A stretch of 64,000 bases of DNA from a bacterium (GTDB taxonomy: Bacteria > Myxococcota_A > Polyangia > Nannocystales > Nannocystaceae). How positions within the stretch are numbered: position 1 is the first letter of the stretch; each line of letters starts with the position of its first letter. Made by a program: the position numbers and the translations under genes. Location of the stretch: contig JANSYI010000035.1 of assembly GCA_024742475.1 (NCBI GenBank), forward strand, positions 23,628 through 87,627, given 5' to 3'. Below are positions 28,661 to 36,717 of the stretch, piece by piece. Under the pieces are notes generated by a model. The model was given only the letters and a program-made list of their open reading frames with translations. It was not told the origin of the DNA and ran no database searches.

Positions 28661-28764
28661 AGGTCGCTCAGAGTCGCCGAAGTTCCCCGATGCGGACGCT
28701 CGAGCGGTCTGAGTTGAACGCAGGGACCCCGAACTTCCCCATAGCGGACGTTCGGCGACTCTGA
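28661..28764. repeat. 104-bp intergenic repeat, copy 1
   Basis: This element lies between the kinase stop and the next lipoprotein. It is about 89% identical (93 of 104 positions by my alignment) to 31059-31162 in the same orientation, with equal length and no gaps. Copy 1 is bounded by a perfect 13-bp inverted repeat, CAGAGTCGCCGAA (28670-28682) and TTCGGCGACTCTG (28751-28763). Inside are two near-direct copies of TTCCCC-AT-GCGGACG. The right 75 bases are almost invariant between copies. It could be a REP/MITE-like element or a structured RNA. Confidence 0.8.
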
Positions 28765-28807
28765 GCCGCGCGCCGGGCGAGGGCTCCTTCGTGGCATTCT
28801 CGGGGCG

Positions 28808-29968
28808 ATGACGCCGATGACTCGCTTGCTTGCGTTCGCACTGCTCACCGCCCCCCTCGGCGCTTGCGACGACGGCGGCAACGACGATGGGGGTGCAGAC
28901 GGGTCCGGAGGATCCTCGGGTGTTGCTACGACGGCTTCTTCGAGCGGAGGAGCCTCGAGCGCGTCGGCCTCGGGGTCCGGTACCCCACAGACGAGCACCA
29001 GCGACTCGACGTCGAGCACCGGAGACTCCGACGTAACGACCGCGGGCGCCGACACGACCGGGGACGCGAGTACGGGCGAGACCTCGGCGGAGGGATCGAG
29101 CGGCGGGGCGTCGACGGGCTCCAGCACCGGGCAGTCGTCCCTTCCGATCGACTGCGACGACGGAGACCTTCCGGTGCGGGTCGAGGGCGGCGGCTCGTAC
29201 AGCGAAGTCAGTGCCGGCGTCGCGGCGACTCCACCGGGCGGCACGGTCTACATCTGCCCGGGGGAGTACACCGAGGACGCGACGATGGAGATCGACTTCC
29301 CCATCTCGGTGGTCGGAGCCGGCCCCAACCTGGTGCACATCGAGACGAGCGCGAGCTTCATGTCGGGGCAGTCCGACGGCGCGGGGTTCAACGCCGTCAA
29401 CTCGGGCTTCACGCTGGAGGGCTTCACGCTCGAAGGTGGCCGGTACGGAGTCTCGGTCTTCCTCTACCAAGGCCCCGGCCACGAGGTCGTGATCCGTGAC
29501 GTCACGTTCCGGGGCAGCGACGACGCCGGCGTCTACATCAGCGGAGGCGCGAATCCACCGGACGACGCCTCCGCCACGTTCGAGGGCATGATCGTCGAAG
29601 ACGTTCAGGGTGCCGTCGATGCCGCGGTCGCCATTCGAGACATCTCATCGACCTTCGTCGACAGCATCATTCGCGACAACGTGACCGAACACGGAGGTTT
29701 GTACGTCCAGGACGCTCCGGTCGTCTTCGAGGGCGGGCAGGTCATCCGCAACACCGCGACCGAAACGAACGGCGGTGGTGCATACATTCAAAGCGGCTTC
29801 CCGTACCCGGAGTTCGTGATCACGGGCAGCGACTGGGGTGAGGGGGCAGCCAACGAAAATGCACCGAACGACTTCGACTGCGGCAACAGCACCGACGTCG
29901 GCTGGCTCGGTGCCCCGGCCAACGCAACCTGCGCCACGAACGACGGCGACTGCTGCACTCCAGACTAG
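28808..29968 (+). CDS. Lipoprotein with right-handed beta-helix domain
   Basis: A 386-residue protein. The signal peptide ends in the lipobox PLGAC (Cys20), followed by a long Gly/Ser/Thr/Asp linker to about residue 110. The mature part reads as a parallel beta-helix: ATPPGGTVYICPGEYTED, then strand repeats such as GFTLEGFTLEGGRYGVSV and DDAGVYISGGANPP, and the helix-end NGGGAYIQSG. Such folds occur in pectate lyases and in polymorphic outer-membrane proteins; no lyase active-site pattern is evident. It is likely surface-exposed. The 104-bp repeat copy 1 lies just upstream and may contain or neighbour its promoter. Confidence 0.85.
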   Translation: MTPMTRLLAFALLTAPLGACDDGGNDDGGADGSGGSSGVATTASSSGGASSASASGSGTPQTSTSDSTSSTGDSDVTTAGADTTGDASTGETSAEGSSGGASTGSSTGQSSLPIDCDDGDLPVRVEGGGSYSEVSAGVAATPPGGTVYICPGEYTEDATMEIDFPISVVGAGPNLVHIETSASFMSGQSDGAGFNAVNSGFTLEGFTLEGGRYGVSVFLYQGPGHEVVIRDVTFRGSDDAGVYISGGANPPDDASATFEGMIVEDVQGAVDAAVAIRDISSTFVDSIIRDNVTEHGGLYVQDAPVVFEGGQVIRNTATETNGGGAYIQSGFPYPEFVITGSDWGEGAANENAPNDFDCGNSTDVGWLGAPANATCATNDGDCCTPD

Positions 29969-30028
29969 CGCAACATCTCACTTCGCCGAGACGACGCCGT
30001 AACAGCGGTCGGTCAAGGTACGGACGCC

Positions 30029-30445
30029 GTGAAGATCACCACCGCGCCCCCTTTTCGCGCTCCCCCGTCGTGCACGGTGGACTCTGTACAGGACGCAGCG
30101 AGGCTGGCGCTTCGCACGTCGAGGCCTCTTGGAGTCTGGCGAGAGACCGAGCGCGGCCGCCACGAGATCTTCTTCTATCGAGACCTCGTCATCCACGCCA
30201 GCGCCGCAGGGCTGCTTGGTGTGGCCGCGGTGCGCCGGATGCTCGACGAACATCGGCAGGCGTTCACGATCGCCGAGGGCCGGTGGCCGAGCCGACACAC
30301 GATGCTGATGGACTGGTCGAAGGTTCTCGACGCCGCCACGGCTACGAGACCACTGCGACAGAGCACGCTCCCGCCCGTGCGCTACAGCGACGAGAGCGAA
30401 GCGACTGCCCCGTTGCATCCGCGCTCGCGGTCTGCGGCTCGCTGA
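30029..30445 (+). CDS. Hypothetical protein
   Basis: A 138-residue ORF with a GTG start and G/C-rich third positions through most of its length, so probably coding. The middle (RGRHEIFFYRDLVIHASAAG...RRMLDEHRQAFTIAEG) looks like a small folded soluble domain. The C-terminus is basic and disordered. No signal peptide or membrane segment. No family recognised. It is a single gene, downstream of the beta-helix lipoprotein by 60 bases. Confidence 0.6.
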   Translation: MKITTAPPFRAPPSCTVDSVQDAARLALRTSRPLGVWRETERGRHEIFFYRDLVIHASAAGLLGVAAVRRMLDEHRQAFTIAEGRWPSRHTMLMDWSKVLDAATATRPLRQSTLPPVRYSDESEATAPLHPRSRSAAR

Positions 30446-30499
30446 GCGGCGTCGCAGCCCATCAGCGCAGGATAGGCCTACGCAGGCTCGAACCCGGCG

Positions 30500-31058
30500 T
30501 CACTCGATGAACCGAAACCACAGGACCGGGTGTGCGATCCAGACGACGTCTTCCGGTGCGTCGATTCGGACGTACGCCAGCGCCTCCTCGCCGGAGTAAA
30601 TCTCAGACGATCGGGTGAAGGCGAGCGTCTTGCCGTCTGGGGAGAGCTCAGCGTGGTGGATTCCGCCATCCTCGTGGTCGAATGCCTCGCCGTACTGGAC
30701 CGGGCGCGGTGGTGTTTCTGAGGTGGTGATTCCCATCAAGACGTCCGCGTCGTCCAAGCCCGCCTCGAAGAAGAGCTGCGAACCGTCTGGGGAGAACCCA
30801 AGAAACCCGAAATTCTGGAAGGGGCCACCAATCTCTGCGCTCGCGCTCGAGACGAGGTCCAGACGATTGAGGTAAATCTGTTTATCCAAACTAGTCCTGA
30901 AGTAGACCAGGTCTTCCGTCGGGCTCCAGAGCGCATGGTCGAGTGCGCCTCATCGCGGAGGTCAGCACGAAGAACGCGTTGTTCCCGTCGCCGGAGAGCA
31001 CAGGGCGCCCCATCGAGGTGTCTTGCAGTTGTAATATGCGTCGTGCTGCCCCCGGTCT
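30500..31058 (-). pseudogene. Frameshifted remnant of a PD40/TolB-like beta-propeller gene
   Basis: The downstream part (about 30500-30950) encodes propeller-like repeats (FGFLGFSPDGSQLFFEAG, HHAELSPDGKTLAFTR). Upstream of TTG-GAT-AAA the same frame reads ALWSPTEDLVYFRTSLD and then hits a TGA. The segment before that continues sensibly only in another frame (GRPVLSGDGNNAFFVLTSA), so a frameshift lies near 30940-30955. The 5' end abuts repeat copy 2. Beyond it the minus strand still encodes VDCNGVGFSSNAELVDGG (about 31166-31222), a possible further remnant. No intact start exists. It is most simply a decayed secreted propeller protein; a sequencing error could mimic the frameshift. Confidence 0.6.
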
Positions 31059-31162
31059 AGGTCGCTCAGCGCGGCCGAACGTCCGCAACGCGGAAGCTCG
31101 AGCGGTCTGAGTTGAACGCAGGGGCCCCGAACTTCCCCATAGCGGACGCTCGGCGACTCTGA
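31059..31162. repeat. 104-bp intergenic repeat, copy 2
   Basis: This copy matches 28661-28764 over the full 104 bases with 11 substitutions, ten of them in the left 40 bases or so and the boundary arms. Its left boundary arm is degenerate (GCGCGGCCGAA), so the terminal inverted repeat seen in copy 1 is weaker here. It sits between the propeller-gene remnant and the thioredoxin lipoprotein gene. The next ~180 bases (31163-31344) hold no supportable gene apart from the possible remnant noted for the pseudogene. Confidence 0.8.
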
Positions 31163-31344
31163 ACCATGCCGCCGTCCACGAGCTCCGCGTTGCTCGAGAA
31201 CCCCACGCCGTTGCAGTCGACCTGCCCCATGGCCGGCGACGATGGCATCGAACCTCCGCGTCCGGCTTCGTGTCCTAGGTGTAGCCGCCATGCGGACATG
31301 GGAACCTTTTCCCCCGTCCTGCGAGACATAGGAGGCGTCACGCC

Positions 31345-33585
31345 ATGCCCACCAAGCTGCTCAACCCCGCTCTGCTCCTGCTCATCGGTCCCATGGTCGC
31401 CTGCGCGACCCAAGGAGACACCGCTGCGACGCCCAGCTCGAGCCCGCCGGTGGCCGCAGCCCCAGCCGAAGAAGGTCCGGCCACCGAGGCGCCCGTGGTC
31501 ACCGTCGACGACTCGCCCCCGATGAAGCTCGAGGACTGGCGGAAGGTCCAAAAGAGAGGCGATGCCGCGGCCAAGACGCCCGAGCTGACCCAGCGCATCG
31601 AGGCGTGCAAGCGCTTCATCGCCGACAACGAGGGGCACCACGCCTCGGGCGACGTGCTCGAGGCGCTCACCGACGCCATGATCGAAGAGGGCAACTACGA
31701 CGAAGCCGAGCTCGCGCGCTTCGTCGAGCTGCGCTGCAAGACCGACGAAGACGCCACGCGCCTGCCCGTGGAGCTCGTTCGCGAATACCACCTCGAGCAC
31801 GGCCTCCCCATCGACAGCGCGTTGCGGCTGCTCGGTGAAGCCCGCGCACGCCTCGATCGCGACTGGGCGCAAGACGTCGAGACCGAGAAGGACCAGGCCC
31901 GCAAGCGTCGGGCCGCGATGTGGATCGACTACCAGCGCATGCAGACGCACCTGCTCGAGGCCCAGATCCAGCTCGAGCACGAGGCCCCCACCGCGGCCCT
32001 CTCCGCCCTGGGCCGCGCGTCCAAGGCGGCGCAGAGCGTGCCCTCGGGCATCCTGCTGCAGGGCAAGGACGCACGCACCCTGGCCACGGGCCGCATGGAT
32101 ACGCTGCACCTGCTTCGCGCCGCAGCGCTGCACGAGCTCGACCGCGACGACGAGGCCAAACAGGCGCTCGCCAAGACGGTCGGCTTCGTCAGCGACACCA
32201 AGCTGCGCGAGCTGTACGACCAGACCAAGAAGGATCTCGGCATGCAGAGCAAGTCGGCGCGCATGGTCACCGCGCAGGCCGAGCTCGCCCAAGACTTCTC
32301 GCTCAAAGACCTCTCGGGCAATCAGGTCAAGCTCAGCGACTACCGCGGAAAGGTCGTGCTGCTCACGTTCTGGGCCACGTGGTGTGGACCCTGCAAGAAG
32401 GAGATGCCCGTGTTGCAGAAGTTCCTCGCCGCCAACCGAGACAAAGGCGTCGAGGTCCTCGCAATCAACACCGAAGGGTACGCGTCGCGCTCGAAGATCA
32501 AACCGTTCCTCGAGAAGGAAGGCCTCGACCTGAAGGTCGTCTTCAAAGACGACGAGCAGCTCTCGTCCTACAGCTACGCGGCCATCCCAGCGCTGTACGT
32601 CATCGACCGCGAGGGCCGCGTCGCGCACGCCCGCACCGGCTACGACACCGACCTGCAGAACAAGCTCGACCACGAGATCGCCGAACTCATCGCCGACGAC
32701 AGCAAGGACTCCGAGCGCGATCTGTTCTCGGTCGAGCTCGCCCCCGCCGGCTTCGACGTGCAGTGGAAGCGCACCGTCTCGGGCAACCTCAACGCGATCA
32801 CCATCGCCAGCGGGTCCGACGGCAAACAAGGCGAGCTCGCCATCGTGGGACGCGACGGCCTCACCCGGTGGACGGCCTCGGGCGACAACCTGGGCTCCAC
32901 CCCGCTGTCGGGCTGGACGATGGGCGCCCACGCGGCCGACCTCGATGGCGACGGCCGCACCGAGTGGGTGCTCGCCGGCTGGCAGTCCCTCAAGGTCGTC
33001 GACAGCCAAGGCGAGATCTACTGGGACTACAAGACCAACCGCATGGCCGACGTCAAAGGCATCGCCGACCTCGACGGCGACGGATACTCCGAGATCGTGC
33101 TGCAAGACGAGGACAAGGTCGTCGCGATGAAGGCCATCCCCGAGGCGCGCTGGAAGACCGACGCCATCGAAGGGCTCGAGTCCGTCGCGACCGCCGGCTC
33201 CGACGTCCTCGTGCAGGTCGACGGAGAGGTGCTGCGCTACGGCGCCGACGGAAAGACCAAGGGCAATCCCACCAAGGCACCCGAGGGCATGCAGACCGGC
33301 GGCGCCGCCATGATCGAAGGCACGCCCGTGCCCGTCTTCCAGGGCCGCTGGGACGACGCTCCCGTCACCGACGTCGACATCGACGGCGACGGCAAGAACG
33401 ACATCGTCGTGCTCGGTCGCGGCGGCGTCGTCGCATACGCCCAAGACGGCACGCCCATCCTCGAGGTCCGGGGCGAGGGCGCCAAGCTCTCGGCCGCCGT
33501 CGGCGAGCTCGACGGCAAGCCCGGTGCCGAGCTCGCGATCTTCGTCGAGCACTACGGCCTGGTCGTGCTCGGCGCCAAGAACTGA
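31345..33585 (+). CDS. Lipoprotein with TlpA-like thioredoxin and FG-GAP repeats
   Basis: A 746-residue protein. The lipobox is MVAC (Cys20), followed by an Ala/Pro/Glu linker. Residues about 55-310 are helical and TPR-like. A TlpA/ResA-like thioredoxin domain follows (about 315-450) with the redox motif WCGPCK (Cys347, Cys350) and the cis-Pro in AAIPALYVID. The C-terminal ~270 residues hold FG-GAP/VCBS-like calcium-binding repeats (ADLDGDGRTEW, ADLDGDGYSEI, VDIDGDGKNDI), suggesting a beta-propeller. It is probably a periplasm- or surface-exposed disulfide reductase fused to a propeller. The start has GGAGGCG ten bases upstream. Confidence 0.9.
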   Translation: MPTKLLNPALLLLIGPMVACATQGDTAATPSSSPPVAAAPAEEGPATEAPVVTVDDSPPMKLEDWRKVQKRGDAAAKTPELTQRIEACKRFIADNEGHHASGDVLEALTDAMIEEGNYDEAELARFVELRCKTDEDATRLPVELVREYHLEHGLPIDSALRLLGEARARLDRDWAQDVETEKDQARKRRAAMWIDYQRMQTHLLEAQIQLEHEAPTAALSALGRASKAAQSVPSGILLQGKDARTLATGRMDTLHLLRAAALHELDRDDEAKQALAKTVGFVSDTKLRELYDQTKKDLGMQSKSARMVTAQAELAQDFSLKDLSGNQVKLSDYRGKVVLLTFWATWCGPCKKEMPVLQKFLAANRDKGVEVLAINTEGYASRSKIKPFLEKEGLDLKVVFKDDEQLSSYSYAAIPALYVIDREGRVAHARTGYDTDLQNKLDHEIAELIADDSKDSERDLFSVELAPAGFDVQWKRTVSGNLNAITIASGSDGKQGELAIVGRDGLTRWTASGDNLGSTPLSGWTMGAHAADLDGDGRTEWVLAGWQSLKVVDSQGEIYWDYKTNRMADVKGIADLDGDGYSEIVLQDEDKVVAMKAIPEARWKTDAIEGLESVATAGSDVLVQVDGEVLRYGADGKTKGNPTKAPEGMQTGGAAMIEGTPVPVFQGRWDDAPVTDVDIDGDGKNDIVVLGRGGVVAYAQDGTPILEVRGEGAKLSAAVGELDGKPGAELAIFVEHYGLVVLGAKN

Positions 33586-33602
33586 CGGCCCTTCGGTTCT
33601 AG

Positions 33603-33641
33603 AGCAGGCTGTGGAAGAACTCGCGCGTTCCACAGCCTGCT
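33603..33641. repeat. Perfect 14-bp inverted repeat (hairpin)
   Basis: AGCAGGCTGTGGAA (33603-33616) and TTCCACAGCCTGCT (33628-33641) are exact complements with an 11-base spacer. It begins 18 bases after the thioredoxin-lipoprotein stop. This is a very stable hairpin in either orientation but has no T-run. It could act as a terminator between 33585 and the gene at 33734, or be a short palindromic repeat. A second, smaller hairpin, CTCGCCG...CGGCGAG, follows near 33700. Confidence 0.6.
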
Positions 33642-33733
33642 AGAGACAACAACGGCCGACTGTCCGATCCGAGCAGCAACTGGTAGGATAATTCCGCACT
33701 CGCCGTAGCGTCGGCGAGCCGGGGAGGAAGACG

Positions 33734-34348
33734 ATGCCAGATCCGAAGATCGAACGACTGGCCGCGCAGCTGCTCGAGGCCATCTCGGACCCCAAGCTGT
33801 GTGGGCACGGGGCCGATGCGCTCCGCAGCATGATCAAGCGCGAGCTCCGCAAGCACGCGCCCAACGACAACGCGCAGACCCAGCAGGTCATCGACCATGG
33901 CGCCAGGCAGGTCGCCGGCCAAGTCGAGAACATCTGCCGGGGCCTGCCCGCCAACGTTCGAGCCGCAGGTGTCGTCGTCGCAGCGGCCGGCGCCGTCTAC
34001 GGCGTCTCTCAGATGCCCGAAGAAGAGATTCGCGCCGCAATCGCAAAGATGCGCGCCGACGTCATCGACCGCGACCTCACCATCGCTGGCCAGCGCGTCA
34101 ACCTCAGCATCTCCACCGATCTCGCCCCGCTGTTTGGCGAGCGCGCCGACGTCCGCGCCGAAGCTCGGTGGCGCCAGCAGATCTTCGGTCAGACCGGAGA
34201 CGCCCGCCTGTACGCCAGGGACATCGGCAACGGCGGCGGCAACTACGGCGCCTCGTGGTCGGCCCCGCTGGACAACGGGCACATGGAGTTTGGCGCCAAC
34301 TCCCAAAACGGCGGCACCGTGTACTTCAGGATGCAGCTGCGCTTCTGA
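33734..34348 (+). CDS. Hypothetical protein
   Basis: A 204-residue ORF with a good GGGGAGGAAG ribosome binding site before the ATG. The N-terminal half is helical (LAAQLLEAISDPKL..., MIKRELRKHAP) with a hydrophobic Ala/Val-rich stretch (RAAGVVVAAAGAVYGVSQM). The C-terminal half looks like beta-strands ending in aromatic residues (YFRMQLRF), as in small outer-membrane or amyloid-like proteins. There is no signal peptide, so export is doubtful. No family recognised. A TAGGATAAT sequence about 45 bases upstream could be a -10 element. Confidence 0.7.
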   Translation: MPDPKIERLAAQLLEAISDPKLCGHGADALRSMIKRELRKHAPNDNAQTQQVIDHGARQVAGQVENICRGLPANVRAAGVVVAAAGAVYGVSQMPEEEIRAAIAKMRADVIDRDLTIAGQRVNLSISTDLAPLFGERADVRAEARWRQQIFGQTGDARLYARDIGNGGGNYGASWSAPLDNGHMEFGANSQNGGTVYFRMQLRF

Positions 34349-34370
34349 GGGTCTCAACCTCTCGAAGCGG

Positions 34371-34904
34371 CTACAACTGATGGAGCCGCCGCGACAGCGC
34401 GACGAGTTGGTCGCACAGCGAGCTGTAGTCGAGCGCCTCTCCGCTCAGGATGGCGCGTAGGGAGGCCATGACCTCGGTCTCCAGCGCAGCGAGCTTCTCG
34501 GCTCGCGCGCCCTCGAGGGGCGCCTCGATCCACCGGGCGCTCGGGAGGTCCGTGACCTCATGCTGGAATCCCACGGCGTGCGTGTCATCCACCAAGAACA
34601 CCGCGATTCGATTGAGGTAGCGGGTGCCGTTGGGACGGGCGTTGATCAGGTCGACGACGGTCGACGTTCGAGCGTCGATCGCAGCCCGTAGAACCCCTCG
34701 CCCCTGGGCCGACGTCTCCGGTGCCTGCAGCATTCGGCAGCTGTGCCCCAGCAGCTGCTCGCGCGAGTACCTGGTGAGCGTGCAGAAAGCGTCGTTGGCG
34801 AAGAGGATCGGCTCCGCACGTTCGCGCACGTCGACCACGCACAGGGCGTTGGGGTACGCAAAGCCGAACTTCTCGAGACGTCCGAAATCAAGCCGCTGGG
34901 TCAT
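34371..34904 (-). CDS. Short LOV-domain (blue-light sensor-like) protein
   Basis: A 177-residue protein whose first ~120 residues match the LOV class of PAS domains. The motif GHSCRMLQAPET corresponds to the consensus GRNCRFLQGPET: Cys56 is the adduct-forming cysteine, with Arg57 and Gln60, and Asn is replaced by Ser55. Other flavin contacts are present: Arg73, Asn88 (DLINAR), Asn98 (YLNRI) and Gln114 (GFQHEVT). A ~55-residue helical tail follows (EKLAALETEVMASLRAIL...), as in short LOV proteins that dimerise. The ATG at 34904 lies inside the upstream kinase gene (17-base overlap); a start at 34949 is possible. Probably an FMN-binding light-responsive partner of the kinase. Photochemistry is inferred. 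Confidence 0.85.
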   Translation of the reverse strand: MTQRLDFGRLEKFGFAYPNALCVVDVRERAEPILFANDAFCTLTRYSREQLLGHSCRMLQAPETSAQGRGVLRAAIDARTSTVVDLINARPNGTRYLNRIAVFLVDDTHAVGFQHEVTDLPSARWIEAPLEGARAEKLAALETEVMASLRAILSGEALDYSSLCDQLVALSRRLHQL

Positions 34905-36534
34905 CCTCAGGCGCACGTCCTTTCTGTTCGTCTCGGCGCGTCGGCACATCGGGGATGGTCACGGTGAAGTGAGCGCCCTCGCCCGGGGCGGTTTCGACGC
35001 TGATCGTGCCACCGTGCCGTTCGACGATCTGCCTGCACAAGGCCAAGCCCATGCCGGTGCCAGACTTCTTGCTGCCGGGGTGCAGCCGCCGAAACATCGT
35101 GAACGCGAGCTCGGACAGTCCGGGGTCGAAGCCGAGGCCGTTGTCCTTCACGTGGATTCGAGCGACTCCGGTCGTCGAGGTCCTCCACAGTTTGACGACC
35201 GGGGTCTGCCCAGGAGGTTGGTACTTGATCGCGTTCTCGATGAGGTTGCGAAGCACGTGGCAGAACAGCGCCGGAGCGACGTGGACGGTGCCCAGGGGCG
35301 GTTGCACCTCGAGGACGAACTGCGAGTCCGTGTCGCCGAGCAGCGGGCGCAGGCCCTCGACCATCTCGGTGAGATCACACGCCTCGATGTGGAGCGCTGC
35401 CGACCGGTTGTGGGCGTACTCGAGGAGCCCCACCACCATCTCATTGAGCGTGCCCGCCGCCCCGATCAGGGCGCTGAGCATCCCCTGCCCATCTTCGGGG
35501 ATGTGGCTCCCGTAGTCTTCTCGCAGCATCTTGGCGAAGGCGCGAACATGCCGGAGCGGCGCGCGAAGCTCGTGCGCGACCACGTGCGAGAAGGCTCTGA
35601 GGTCTCGCGCTTGCGCCTGCGCGATCCGTTCGCGCTCCATGTCCTCGGAGATGTCCCAGTTCACGCCGATCATGCGCTCGGGCTCGCCGCGTCCGTTGCA
35701 AAGCACGTCGGCCAGCGCCCGGATGTGATGGACCCCTCCCCTCGGGCTGCGGATGCGGAACGCCGTGTCGAGCTTCTTTCGATCCGCGAGGGCGTCTTGC
35801 ACCTCGGCCTCGGCGCGCGCTCGGTCCTCATCGTGCAGTGCTTCCGCCCACATCGGATAGAGGTCCGCGGTCGCGGCGGGGTCGAGGCCGTAGAGTTGGT
35901 ACATGCGCGGATCCCAGATCAGCCGGTTGCTGCGAAGGTCCCACTCCCAGATGCCCACGCCCGACGCCTCGAGCGCGATGGCGAGCCGCCGGTCGTGAAC
36001 GGAGGGAAGCGTGCTCGCCTGCGCTTGCGCCTCGTCATCGAAGCGGGCGGCGCTCGACGCTCGGAGCCGGGCTTCGACCAGCTCACCGAGATCCTCGAGC
36101 GTGGACAGCTCGGATTCGGTGAACTCCCGCCGGGTCTTGTCGATGACGCACAACGTGCCCACCCGTACGTTGGGAGCCAGGGACAGTGGACGCCCCGCAT
36201 AGGCCACGATATTGGGATCTCCCGTCACCAAGGGGTTGTTCCGAAAGCGCGGGTCCTGGTGCGCATCGGGCACGACGAAGTGCGCGTCGTCGGCAATGGC
36301 GTGGGCACAGAAGGCGTGTTCGCGGGGGGTCTCCTTCGCCGCGAGCCCAACCGAAGCGATGAAACGTTGGCGCTTGTCATCGACGAGCGACACCAGGGCG
36401 ATCGGACACTCGAGCGCCCGCGATGCTACGCGCGTTGCCGCGTGAAGCTGCCGATCCTCGGTGAGCAGGAGGATGCCCGAGTCCCGGAGGGCATCGACCC
36501 GGGCTCGCTCCATCTCCTCCGCTCCACGATCCAT
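34888..36534 (-). CDS. GAF-PAS sensor histidine kinase coupled to LOV protein
   Basis: A 548-residue cytoplasmic kinase. The N-terminal GAF domain (about 10-165) has the familiar KETPREHAFCAHAI and PLVTGDP segments. A PAS_3-like domain follows (about 185-300; GIWEWDLRSNRLIWD). The phosphoacceptor region has FSHVVAHELRAPLRH, and the ATPase domain NLIENAIKYQ, DNGLGFD and GTGMGLALC. There is no receiver. The arrangement resembles phytochrome-like kinases, but the conserved bilin-binding GAF motif is not evident. Its 3' end overlaps the LOV gene, so the two are translationally coupled; the LOV protein is the best candidate for a light input. No response regulator is adjacent. Confidence 0.92.
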   Translation of the reverse strand: MDRGAEEMERARVDALRDSGILLLTEDRQLHAATRVASRALECPIALVSLVDDKRQRFIASVGLAAKETPREHAFCAHAIADDAHFVVPDAHQDPRFRNNPLVTGDPNIVAYAGRPLSLAPNVRVGTLCVIDKTRREFTESELSTLEDLGELVEARLRASSAARFDDEAQAQASTLPSVHDRRLAIALEASGVGIWEWDLRSNRLIWDPRMYQLYGLDPAATADLYPMWAEALHDEDRARAEAEVQDALADRKKLDTAFRIRSPRGGVHHIRALADVLCNGRGEPERMIGVNWDISEDMERERIAQAQARDLRAFSHVVAHELRAPLRHVRAFAKMLREDYGSHIPEDGQGMLSALIGAAGTLNEMVVGLLEYAHNRSAALHIEACDLTEMVEGLRPLLGDTDSQFVLEVQPPLGTVHVAPALFCHVLRNLIENAIKYQPPGQTPVVKLWRTSTTGVARIHVKDNGLGFDPGLSELAFTMFRRLHPGSKKSGTGMGLALCRQIVERHGGTISVETAPGEGAHFTVTIPDVPTRRDEQKGRAPEDDPAA

Positions 36535-36717
36535 GGGCCCATTCTGGGCCGATCGGCCCCCTGCGCGTCAAGGCGCGAGGTAGCCCCGAAGCGAACCGCA
36601 ACTGAACGGTGTTTGCCGCTTCGAGTCGCAAACTTCAGTCAAACGAAATCCGATCGCGACCGCGGTGACTCCTCCACACCGAAGCCACTCGAACGGGCTT
36701 CGGGAAGCAGGTTCACC

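Noticed and set aside
30470..30510. tRNA-like T-loop on the minus strand (GGGTTCGAGCC)
   Set aside because: The flanking bases do not form a five-pair T stem, and no cloverleaf could be built. Same for the similar match near 31240-31265.
31066..33633. 855-codon minus-strand open frame
   Set aside because: Antisense to the thioredoxin-FG-GAP lipoprotein and without any recognisable domain. Only its first few codons might touch the propeller-gene remnant.
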